IMG/VR virus record: IMGVR_UViG_3300037628_000897
Coordinates: 1-46,141 of that record
Reading direction: 5' to 3' (one strand)
Length of the DNA stretch: 46,141 bases
From: a virus
Each line of letters starts with the position of its first letter. Position 1 is the first letter of the stretch. The translations under genes were made by a program, and so were the position numbers. Below, piece after piece: positions 17,337-24,839 of this stretch. The notes under the pieces are model-generated. The model saw only the letters and a program-made list of their open reading frames with translations. It ran no database searches and was not told the origin of the DNA.

Positions 17337-17843
17337 CTAAAAGTCTATTTTGTATCTTATTACTAATCTTTTCTTATATAGGGTTGTTATTGTCGGATCT
17401 TCTTCAGTACCGGTGGGTATTTCCCAGCCTTCAGCCGATTCCACCCTAAGGGGCAGGGCGTGATATACTTCCGAATCACTATCAAACCTATATTCCCAAA
17501 GCAAATCTATTATTTTCGCCGCCATCTCCGGTAAACCGTTCTGGCCAAATCTACCTTGGGCCGTGTCTCCTTCGTCTACATATTCGTTATAGATACAGAA
17601 AGGAACATCAACAACCATCGTTCCCGTATTCCCGACTTTTTCGTCATAGTCACTTACGGGATCTCCTATTATTACAAAAGGATAACTGGCCTCCATATTG
17701 GGATAACATTCCCCTGTATCGCCGATAAATACGTCACATTCCTGGGCGCCGGTGCTTATATCGCTTTTATTGCTATCCAAGCGTTCGTATATGGCTGCTA
17801 TCAGCCCTTTCACATCGGTTATCGCTGCCATTTGGGAGCCCAT
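17337..17843 (-). CDS. Tail terminator-like protein
   Basis: 168 residues. ITDVKGLIAAIYERLDS at the start and EASYPFVIIGDP (about 52-63), followed by beta strands (TMVVDVPFCIYNEY; KKRLVIRYKIDF), fit the lambda gpU / tail-terminator type. It lies between the Mu gpG-like gene and the tube gene. The start at 17843 overlaps the upstream gene by 25 bases; Met5 (17831) is an equally good start. Confidence 0.65.
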   Translation of the reverse strand: MGSQMAAITDVKGLIAAIYERLDSNKSDISTGAQECDVFIGDTGECYPNMEASYPFVIIGDPVSDYDEKVGNTGTMVVDVPFCIYNEYVDEGDTAQGRFGQNGLPEMAAKIIDLLWEYRFDSDSEVYHALPLRVESAEGWEIPTGTEEDPTITTLYKKRLVIRYKIDF

Positions 17844-18496
17844 GCCCTTCTTATTAAGAGATCCGTTAAGGCGTCCTCCGCCATATCTTTCAGGATTCGC
17901 ATATCTTCAGTACTCAAAATAAAATAGATCGGCCTGGGCGGTGTTTTCCGCCGGGTGCCGTGGATTTTTGTCATTTCCCGGAATATCCACCAATAAAAAG
18001 GATTGGCCTTGCCGCCAACTTTGCGGGCTATATTTTTATTCAGCACATGTTTGTAATATCCCGTGAACTTAAAGTCCTCTATGAATCCTTTATGGTGGTC
18101 TATGACAAGCTTGTTTGTTGTGCCTACCCTCACATAATCTTTTCCGAATTCTACCTTACGGGTAATTTCTTTTCCCAACCCAGTACCCATAGGTTGAGTA
18201 TTGAGCGGCACAAAGTTATGTGTCCTGGAGGACAATTCGGAGAAATTCCTTATTTTTCCTCTTTCACCCTGGCGCCGCAAGGCTCCGGTTATCCAGTGCA
18301 GGGGCACCCAACCCCCGACTTTACCCCCTCCGGTAATAAAGTTTCGTTCGATCTGGGCCTTTATATGGCCGGCAGCGGCCCTGAGAAAGCTTTTAACTTC
18401 AGGTTCGAACTTAAATTTATCCAGCCTTTGGAAAAGGGCGTGGACTTTGCTTTCTTCGATAAATAGGTATTCTGACTTTGAATATGGTAAAACCAT
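17819..18496 (-). CDS. Phage virion morphogenesis protein (Mu gpG/phage tail S-like)
   Basis: 225 residues. LRAAAGHIKAQIERNFITGG, GWVPLHWITGALRRQGERGK, KVEFGKDYVRVGTTNKLVI and the C-terminal PPRPIYFILSTEDMRILKDM resemble the virion morphogenesis family that completes the head-tail joint. It follows the DUF1320-like connector gene, as in Mu-type head modules. The ending DLLIRRAWAPKWQR overlaps the next gene. Confidence 0.75.
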   Translation of the reverse strand: MVLPYSKSEYLFIEESKVHALFQRLDKFKFEPEVKSFLRAAAGHIKAQIERNFITGGGKVGGWVPLHWITGALRRQGERGKIRNFSELSSRTHNFVPLNTQPMGTGLGKEITRKVEFGKDYVRVGTTNKLVIDHHKGFIEDFKFTGYYKHVLNKNIARKVGGKANPFYWWIFREMTKIHGTRRKTPPRPIYFILSTEDMRILKDMAEDALTDLLIRRAWAPKWQR

Positions 18497-18509
18497 TTCT
18501 TACCTTGTT

Positions 18510-18989
18510 TTAAAAATGATGCAATGTGCCTCGTTTGATCAAAGTACCTGTATCTCTATCCCTTTCATCCAGAGACATAGTCGGCTTTTTATTTGTGGAC
18601 CATATCTTACTGGAAGATTCATCCTGGGTTGCTCCCTCAAGATCTGCTTTCCCATCCGCTATATCCTGCAATAGTTGCATGGCCTGTTTATATTCTTTGG
18701 CAATCTTTCCGGGCGGCGTTCTTCCTTTTCGGGCGTAATATTCATAGATAGTCAATTGATCCGATATCAATTCAACCATTTCATGCGGTTCGGTTTCCCA
18801 AGCCGTAAATTGATCGCTATAACGCCTACTTAATTTATGCCGTATAATTATGCCGACATTGCCGTTAACGGCGGCAAAGATATCATCATCGGGCAGTAGG
18901 TCGTCTTTCCTATCATCCAATAACAGATTGATTATTTTTGCAGGATAAGTCAGCCTCATGGACTCCAGCTCGCTATAGCCTACAGCCAT
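18510..18989 (-). CDS. Head-tail connector, DUF1320/Mu gp36-like
   Basis: 159 residues. Helical: LESMRLTYPAKIINLLLDD, DDDIFAAVNGNVGIIIRHKL, HEMVELISDQLTIYEYYARK and KIAKEYKQAMQLLQDIADGK, the sequence pattern of DUF1320 connectors that bind beneath the portal. Its start shares one base with the upstream beta-helix gene stop. Order agrees with Mu-like modules. Confidence 0.78.
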   Translation of the reverse strand: MAVGYSELESMRLTYPAKIINLLLDDRKDDLLPDDDIFAAVNGNVGIIIRHKLSRRYSDQFTAWETEPHEMVELISDQLTIYEYYARKGRTPPGKIAKEYKQAMQLLQDIADGKADLEGATQDESSSKIWSTNKKPTMSLDERDRDTGTLIKRGTLHHF

Positions 18990-21139
18990 CAGGTAACCTC
19001 CCTATAATCCAACCGGGGGGACCTGGTCGTCCCTTTTACCGGATTATATATTTCATTTTCCAATAGAGCGTAAAAGACATCGCCCGGGGCGGTTTCAGGG
19101 GCCAGGCAGATAAAGATTTTCCCGGTCCGGCCCTCTTCCCGGAGTTCGTCTACCTTAAGGTCGTTATCATCTCCATATATCATATTACCCAGCAACAAGC
19201 GGCCCTCTCTCATTTGGGGCCCTTCGTGCATTTGATCCTTGCCGTTTTCGGTAGCATGGGTTGAGGATAGATCCCTGGCCCTATAATAATCCGAGCCATC
19301 ACCAAGTTGCCGCGGCGCTATAAGGGGATCGTATATACCCCAGTGGCCGATTATCGGGGCGGTAGTGATGCTTGTTAGCTTTATCCGCCAATAGCGGCAA
19401 GTCCTTTCCGGCAGGCGTACAAGCACAGGTCCGGCGGTTATCTGGGTCCAGGCGGCAAGAGTATTCCAACCAGTGCCGTTATAGGAATACTCAACCAAGA
19501 TATCCACTCCGGTAAGGTCGACGAACTCTCCTGATATCAACATACGGGAGGCTGTCACGGATTGTCCGCAATCGGCGGTTATTGTTTGATCGGATGTATC
19601 TGCCGCTTTCCAATTCGCCCATAACGCCTCTTTGGCTATATTTTCTATTGGGAAGTCTTCATCTTCGTTGGTCGAGTTGATTGTGGCGGCGGCCAAATGA
19701 TTATTGTAATAGATTTCGGGATAATCATCTAAATCCAGCGGGGGAGGTATATACCCGGAGAAAGCCCCAATCGAAGGCGCAGCCGGCGGCCAGGGTGTGC
19801 CCATAATATCCAAGTCATTATCTTCTAAGATATCATTCACACCGACGGCGTAAAAATCGGAAGTCGGATCTATTTTGGCAAAGTCATCGTCCGCGATATC
19901 GATCGAAAGAAAATCCGCGGATGTTATGCCGGCAGTGATACAATCCTGTTCTACCAGATCGGCAACGTCGGTTATACCGCGTCGGGCACAATTTATTAGT
20001 TTCCAGGTCGCATCATCCGGCTGCAAATAGGGATTCCTAATTGCATTTTTTGAATCGTCGTCGCAATACATTATGTTGTTTCTTAGGGTATATGTTTGGC
20101 CGCTGTTATTTGAATAAACCTGAATACAAACCGGATTTACTCCGGTGCCTTTATAAATCACAGTGTTATTTTCAATGAAGATATTAGCATCCCAATAAGC
20201 AGTAGTCAGATCGTTATGATTAGCGTTTATATTAAGCCCTACAACACTATCGTCAACTTCTCTATATATTACATTATCATATACCTCTGTTGGCTTTATG
20301 CCACCGGATAGATATACGCTTATCGGATTTCCATCAATGTTATCACTTTCTGCAATATTACGTCTTATAATGGTTTTTCGAGTACTTGAGCTTCCGGGGG
20401 TGGATTCAATATTCAAGTAATTAACTCTTATTGTTTCCACTAAATAATTCCCGGGATGTCCCATATTAAAGGATTTTGTATCGCCGTCCGTTGCTATTAT
20501 AGGCGTATCAATACCACCGTAATCCGAGGTAGATCTTATAATTACCCATCCTGTTGCATCAGTTATAGTATTCAAGGATACATGATTATTCCCTACGCTG
20601 TTATTGGTTCTAACCTCCCCTATTACGGTGTTACTTCCTATATCGTTTGCAATATCCAAAACAAACAATAACAGATTAGAATATTCCTGATCTATACCGA
20701 TAGGATGCGTACCGTCTGTTATAGAGCCATGTACAAAAGATTTATCCAGCCGTTTTTTATCGATACGATAATCGGAAAGATCGGCCAGATTCAGGATATC
20801 AATAGGGTGGACTTCTTTATCATGATCCCTATATTCGGCCACGGCGGCCGTTGTAAATACCTTTTCCAGGTCTATAAAATAATTAGTTTTGCGCCCTCGC
20901 TTATAGGCGTTTGAATTCTTGCGGGGCAGCTTAAACAGCTCTTTGATTTTATCTTCTGATTCCAAGACCCGGACTATGATATATCCCTTGCGATCCCCGG
21001 GGCCGATATACCTTTTTTGCCCAAAGCAATCTTTTCCGGCAACAGGCTTACAATAGACAGGTTCTCCGTCCTTATAACCGTCGCCAGGATGCTGATCGCC
21101 TATTTTAAAATAGACATCCAAGTATATTTTTTCAGCCAT
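18989..21139 (-). CDS. Head-module fusion: N-terminal phage domain, beta-helix, discoidin-like domain
   Basis: 716 residues in three parts. Residues 1-145 are a charged N-terminal domain (MAEKIYLDVYFKIGDQHPGD, GYIIVRVLESEDKIKELFKL). Residues about 150-440 are Asn/Ile/Val-rich and read as a right-handed parallel beta-helix (NSVGNNHVSLNTITDATGWV, IFIENNTVIYKGTG, YTLRNNIMYCDDD). Residues about 475-600 are a discoidin-like module (ITADCGQSVTASRMLISGEF, RTCRYWRIKL). A C-terminal domain of about 110 residues closes it. The gene lies between capsid and connector, where tailspike-like folds are unexpected; a capsid-surface decoration or neck appendage is the inference. No polysaccharide-lyase active site is recognised. 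Confidence 0.7.
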   Translation of the reverse strand: MAEKIYLDVYFKIGDQHPGDGYKDGEPVYCKPVAGKDCFGQKRYIGPGDRKGYIIVRVLESEDKIKELFKLPRKNSNAYKRGRKTNYFIDLEKVFTTAAVAEYRDHDKEVHPIDILNLADLSDYRIDKKRLDKSFVHGSITDGTHPIGIDQEYSNLLLFVLDIANDIGSNTVIGEVRTNNSVGNNHVSLNTITDATGWVIIRSTSDYGGIDTPIIATDGDTKSFNMGHPGNYLVETIRVNYLNIESTPGSSSTRKTIIRRNIAESDNIDGNPISVYLSGGIKPTEVYDNVIYREVDDSVVGLNINANHNDLTTAYWDANIFIENNTVIYKGTGVNPVCIQVYSNNSGQTYTLRNNIMYCDDDSKNAIRNPYLQPDDATWKLINCARRGITDVADLVEQDCITAGITSADFLSIDIADDDFAKIDPTSDFYAVGVNDILEDNDLDIMGTPWPPAAPSIGAFSGYIPPPLDLDDYPEIYYNNHLAAATINSTNEDEDFPIENIAKEALWANWKAADTSDQTITADCGQSVTASRMLISGEFVDLTGVDILVEYSYNGTGWNTLAAWTQITAGPVLVRLPERTCRYWRIKLTSITTAPIIGHWGIYDPLIAPRQLGDGSDYYRARDLSSTHATENGKDQMHEGPQMREGRLLLGNMIYGDDNDLKVDELREEGRTGKIFICLAPETAPGDVFYALLENEIYNPVKGTTRSPRLDYREVT

Positions 21140-21209
21140 TTCACGGCCTTATTTAAAGATCCCGGAGCTCCGTTTCCGAAGCTCCGGGACCATGGTATAG
21201 GGGGCGTGT

Positions 21210-22250
21210 TTAGGGAATTGTAGTGAGCACGTAAACTGCTTTTGGCTGCCGTATAAGTGGCATGTAATTACATTCCACAAATATCTCTATGGCCGGGGGA
21301 TCGTTGAGAACTTCCATATAGGCCACAATACCATTGCCCATATTCTGCAGCTTTATGCTTTTATTCAGAGTTTGGAGCATTTCCAACTCGTTTGGACATG
21401 AGTACTCTCGGAAGGCACCGGGTATCCCTTCAGCGATATAAACAACCTTATTATCCGCGACAAACGAGGTCATCACTCCGGCGGCATTTTCTGCCCGCGT
21501 AAAATGGTTAAACCATTGGGCACCAAGAAAATCCTGGATTGTATTTGTGCGGAGTATCTCATTACGAATAAGAGCACCGGCGCCATGCTGCAACTTGGTG
21601 TTGTTAAATATGTTGCGCATAACGTTTTTACCGCAATAGGCTTTGATGTTGGCATCACCGACGTTTTCCTCAAACCAGTACATGGCAATATCATGGTCGG
21701 CTATAATATCGGTTGTGGCGGTGGCCCAGGACGTGCTGACGGTTCTGGTTTGATCGTTATGAAAACCAACGTCCACCTCCTGGGAGGTGCCGTCATCATA
21801 TTCGAACGTGGCCTTGCCATCGTCAAGAAAGTCCCATCGCTCGAACTCTTTTGTGATTTTATACTGGGTGACAATGTCTTCCAGTTCATTACGGATATAT
21901 TCCTCGTAGGCTTCTTTGCCCACGAGTATTTGGCCGTTATTCGCCAGTACCCCGGCGTCTTTGAGGTTTTTCATGGTTATACGCTTCTTATCGTATAACC
22001 GGGCCGCCCTGATTGTTTCGGCATCGATACCTGAACGCTTTTGCAGATTTGCTTTTGCGCCGGGGGCGTTGTGGTAAACCGAGGATCTTACATTCTTGAT
22101 TTCCGCTTTTTGGATGATACTCGAGGGGTGTGGTTTGGGCTTCCCGAATATTTCCTCTCCCTTCATTTTAATTCCAGGGTATGTCCGAATCATACCCGTT
22201 ATCCAGGCAGGATTCAGATAAAGTTCGGTGGGTATTTGAGCTCCCGGCAT
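21210..22250 (-). CDS. Major capsid protein, lambda gpE family
   Basis: 346 residues, close to lambda gpE length. Typical segments: RAARLYDKKRITMKNLKDAG (about 82-101), TKEFERWDFLDDGKATFEYD (about 133-152), WATATTDIIADHDIAMYWFE and PNELEMLQTLNKSIKLQNMG. It sits after a decoration protein and a protease/scaffold gene, as in lambda. HK97 fold expected. Confidence 0.9.
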   Translation of the reverse strand: MPGAQIPTELYLNPAWITGMIRTYPGIKMKGEEIFGKPKPHPSSIIQKAEIKNVRSSVYHNAPGAKANLQKRSGIDAETIRAARLYDKKRITMKNLKDAGVLANNGQILVGKEAYEEYIRNELEDIVTQYKITKEFERWDFLDDGKATFEYDDGTSQEVDVGFHNDQTRTVSTSWATATTDIIADHDIAMYWFEENVGDANIKAYCGKNVMRNIFNNTKLQHGAGALIRNEILRTNTIQDFLGAQWFNHFTRAENAAGVMTSFVADNKVVYIAEGIPGAFREYSCPNELEMLQTLNKSIKLQNMGNGIVAYMEVLNDPPAIEIFVECNYMPLIRQPKAVYVLTTIP

Positions 22251-22307
22251 TTCTTATCTCCTATTACTTTATATTTATTTAATATTATTTTTAGCCTTAA
22301 TACTTGC

Positions 22308-22727
22308 TTAAGGCGTTAGGTTGAACTTGGAACCTCTTGGTAACATATCCACTATTGCAGCGTCATCCAGACCATGCAATCCAGCTTCACTGAAAGTACA
22401 ACCCCAGCCGACAAGCGCTAACGTTGCAACGCTGACCTGATAAATAACGTCGTTCATCAGCACCGCCCTGGCATCTTCCCGGCCGTCGCTCTTGGTGTCG
22501 TCATACTCCATATAACTTCCGTCGGCATCCAGGATAGCAAGCATCAAGCCCGCACGGAGTTCATAGGCATTCACAGAAGCATTTTCTACATCAATGGTCA
22601 TCTCTTTAAGATTGACCGTTTTGGTTGCCAGGCCTTCGGCGTTGGCTATAAAATCCTGATGTACTGTACTTTCGAGCGATCTATCCGGAAACGATGATCC
22701 GGTTACCATTTTTTGTGTCGTACTCAC
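22308..22727 (-). CDS. Head decoration protein (lambda gpD-like)
   Basis: 139 residues. VNAYELRAGLMLAILDADGS and AVLMNDVIYQVSVATLALVG are typical of gpD/head-stabilisation proteins that trimerise on expanded capsids. It lies between the protease/scaffold and capsid genes. Confidence 0.82.
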   Translation of the reverse strand: MSTTQKMVTGSSFPDRSLESTVHQDFIANAEGLATKTVNLKEMTIDVENASVNAYELRAGLMLAILDADGSYMEYDDTKSDGREDARAVLMNDVIYQVSVATLALVGWGCTFSEAGLHGLDDAAIVDMLPRGSKFNLTP

Positions 22728-22784
22728 CTTAATATCTCCTTTAACTTTACAAGTAAGCGTTATTTATTATTTATTGTTTTTATT

Positions 22785-23303
22785 TCACCTTTTATGTACA
22801 GCGGCGCCGGCCTCGAAATCCTTTTGAATCTCGTTTTTACCGTCTCCCGTGACATTTATCTCAGAGAAGTTAAGAGGCTTGGCCTCTGCAACTCTCTTGA
22901 TAAGAACCCCAAAACCATCCAGGATGTTTTGGGATTCACATTCGGCGAATTTCACAACCTGCGATTCGGGATCGGCCAGAGCGGTACCATAAGTCTTGAT
23001 ATCTTCCATCAAGGCCGGTGCAAGACCCTTCATTACACCGCCGACATCGCGCTCTTTCAGGCTTTCGAGCAATTCTCCGAATCTTACAACCCTTTTATTG
23101 CGATCTTCCGTATCCCTTCGCGTGATATCGGTATTGAGCCTATCGAATTCCGCCTGGTCTTCCGGGGTTCTCTCCGGGGGCGCGTCTTTTTTGGCGAATT
23201 CGGCAAACTGCGCAACGATACCAGTCTGGATATCTTTTCCAAGGCCACTCATAGCGGCCTTTATTGAGTCCGCCACTAACTTTTTGATATCATCGTCGTT
23301 CAT
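22785..23303 (-). CDS. Nested scaffold protein from internal start
   Basis: An in-frame ATG at 23303 (residue 199, MNDDDIKKLVADSIKAA) has AGGAGG 8 bases upstream, the best Shine-Dalgarno in the neighbourhood. The 172-residue product is charged and coiled (FAEFAKKDAPPERTPEDQAE, RNKRVVRFGELLESLKERD). Nested scaffolds in the protease gene are established in lambda (C/Nu3) and Mu (I/Z). Confidence 0.65.
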   Translation of the reverse strand: MNDDDIKKLVADSIKAAMSGLGKDIQTGIVAQFAEFAKKDAPPERTPEDQAEFDRLNTDITRRDTEDRNKRVVRFGELLESLKERDVGGVMKGLAPALMEDIKTYGTALADPESQVVKFAECESQNILDGFGVLIKRVAEAKPLNFSEINVTGDGKNEIQKDFEAGAAVHKR

Positions 23304-23897
23304 AGAATCTTCCTCCTGAATTTCTTTATATTCGCTAAAGTTAAGTGTACATACTTCGTCTTTTTCTTCGCAAAAGCTAAGATTAGACGCTTCTTTTTCC
23401 TCTCCTTCACTGAATAGAGAGGAATATATATCCATTGGTGACTGGCCTTTCATCGCAGGCGGTACCATACCTTGAAAAGCGGCCGCTCTTAACATGGGGC
23501 CCTGGCCTTCATAATCCGGTACTATTTCCGCGGACACAGCGGGAAATCCACCGCCTTTATACATCCTATAAAATCCATCCGGGATGTTTTCTATGTCTGT
23601 AAATAGCCCTGTGACTCTTGCCCCCTTATATGTCATATCCCTTGCTCTTGCCTTCTTTATATCGCCGACAGAAGGAACGTCGGTATGCTTTACAAGGGTG
23701 TTTCCATGCCCCGCTTTCATTATCTTTTTGTGAAATAATACGCCGGCTTTCGGTAGGTGTTCAGAGCTGAAACTATTGATGTTATCAGCCATCTTGTTTA
23801 TACCTTCCGGAGTTAATTTAAGTCGCCTTCCACTAATAGAAGTATGGTCCCCGGAGTAGCATATTAAGAGATCATTTATGCCGTGTTTATTTCTCAT
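22785..23897 (-). CDS. Prohead protease with C-terminal scaffold (Mu gpI-like)
   Basis: 370 residues. The N-terminal part (1-165: GINDLLICYSGDHTSISGRR, LTPEGINKMADNINSF, LPKAGVLFHKKIMKAGHGNT, GGGFPAVSAEIVPDYEGQGP) is protease-like and contains His and Ser residues in the expected region; I cannot assign the triad with certainty. Residues 199-370 are charged and helical, as scaffolds are, and begin at an internal ATG with its own ribosome binding site. The 5' leader is a copy of the one before terS. Confidence 0.78.
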   Translation of the reverse strand: MRNKHGINDLLICYSGDHTSISGRRLKLTPEGINKMADNINSFSSEHLPKAGVLFHKKIMKAGHGNTLVKHTDVPSVGDIKKARARDMTYKGARVTGLFTDIENIPDGFYRMYKGGGFPAVSAEIVPDYEGQGPMLRAAAFQGMVPPAMKGQSPMDIYSSLFSEGEEKEASNLSFCEEKDEVCTLNFSEYKEIQEEDSMNDDDIKKLVADSIKAAMSGLGKDIQTGIVAQFAEFAKKDAPPERTPEDQAEFDRLNTDITRRDTEDRNKRVVRFGELLESLKERDVGGVMKGLAPALMEDIKTYGTALADPESQVVKFAECESQNILDGFGVLIKRVAEAKPLNFSEINVTGDGKNEIQKDFEAGAAVHKR

Positions 23898-23940
23898 GTT
23901 TTACTTATCGGAGGGGGTGCACTTTTGGGGTGCATTTTGG
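23895..23940 (-). promoter_or_regulatory. Duplicated leader element, copy 1 (before protease gene)
   Basis: This segment ends in the protease ATG and matches 28169-28214 before terS almost base for base. Read leftward it holds a TGCAC / GTGCA hairpin with loop CCCAAAA, then CCCCCTCCGATAA, then the ATG. There is no purine-rich Shine-Dalgarno; CCTCC resembles the 16S anti-SD instead. Read rightward it shows a direct repeat GGGGTGCA at 13-base spacing. Confidence 0.75.
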
Positions 23941-23951
23941 AGGATATGGTA

Positions 23952-24839
23952 TTAAAACCGCATTCTTTCCGCTGGGAAATCGCCGATCGCATATCCACGG
24001 GCGCCGAATCCCGGGCCGGGGATTACCGTATTGCCCGTCTCCGGATCTATCGGTATTCCTATGGTTATTTTGCGGCCGCTACCTCTGTAATTGGCCACAA
24101 CCGTACATCTGCAGTTATAATCGATGGGGGGTAAATATTTATCCCAGAACGGATCATCTATACGTTTTGTGGTATTATTTAATGCCAAATGTCCAGGTCT
24201 AGCAGTTTTAAGTGATAAATAAGTTAAACTCTCTATCCAGCCGTCCGCGGCTTGTTCTTTATACTCGGCAAACTTACCGTCAATATATGCCGTCTGGGCG
24301 TTTGTCTTAAATATGGTTTCTAAATGCCAGGCCTCAAAGTTGTGTTTCTCTTTTTTAAGCGCCTTTAAAAGAGCTTTACCCCAATCCGTTCTTATCAACA
24401 AATCAGGATCATTTGGGATATGTCCGTTCTCTGCTATAAACCTTGTCAAGACACTCTTGGCAAGTTCCAGACTGGTTTCGTGTTCTACCCAGGCGATAGT
24501 CCAGGCCTGGCGTTTTGCGGCTCCGGATAATAATTCGAAATTAAATTTATGGAAATTGGTTTTTTTCCAAATAAATTCCGCGGCGATATCGGAAGAGAAA
24601 TCCTTCCATATTATATCTTTGCCAACTCTGAATCCCTTTTCGGCGGCTCCCGCTGCGGCCCTGTAACGCCCCTGCAGGTTCGAATCTACCAACAACTCAT
24701 ACATTGCATTGGCCGCGTCTTCCAATTCAATGGGTACTATTTTGTCGATAGCATCTAATATTTCATCAGTAGAGAGGGTGATTCGAGGAGGTAGATCGTC
24801 GTTTTCGGCAAATAAATAGAATTCGAGGGCGTCAATTAC
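23952..24839 (-). CDS. MuF-like minor head protein, probably expressed by -1 frameshift from the portal gene
   Basis: The frame is open from the A-tract at 24840-24848 and reads VIDALEFYLFAENDDLPPRI before the first non-canonical start (TTG 24725). That gives 295 residues if read from 24839 and 257 from the TTG. The C-terminal part has the MuF signature: KTNAQTAYIDGKFAEYKEQA, HLALNNTTKRIDDPFWDKYL, PPIDYNCRCTVVANYRGSG. These proteins enter the capsid and attach near the portal. There is no ATG, GTG or TTG in the first 38 codons, an in-frame TAA lies at 24849-24851, and the frame is exactly -1 to the portal at A AAA AAG. Confidence 0.8.
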   Translation of the reverse strand, partial: VIDALEFYLFAENDDLPPRITLSTDEILDAIDKIVPIELEDAANAMYELLVDSNLQGRYRAAAGAAEKGFRVGKDIIWKDFSSDIAAEFIWKKTNFHKFNFELLSGAAKRQAWTIAWVEHETSLELAKSVLTRFIAENGHIPNDPDLLIRTDWGKALLKALKKEKHNFEAWHLETIFKTNAQTAYIDGKFAEYKEQAADGWIESLTYLSLKTARPGHLALNNTTKRIDDPFWDKYLPPIDYNCRCTVVANYRGSGRKITIGIPIDPETGNTVIPGPGFGARGYAIGDFPAERMRF

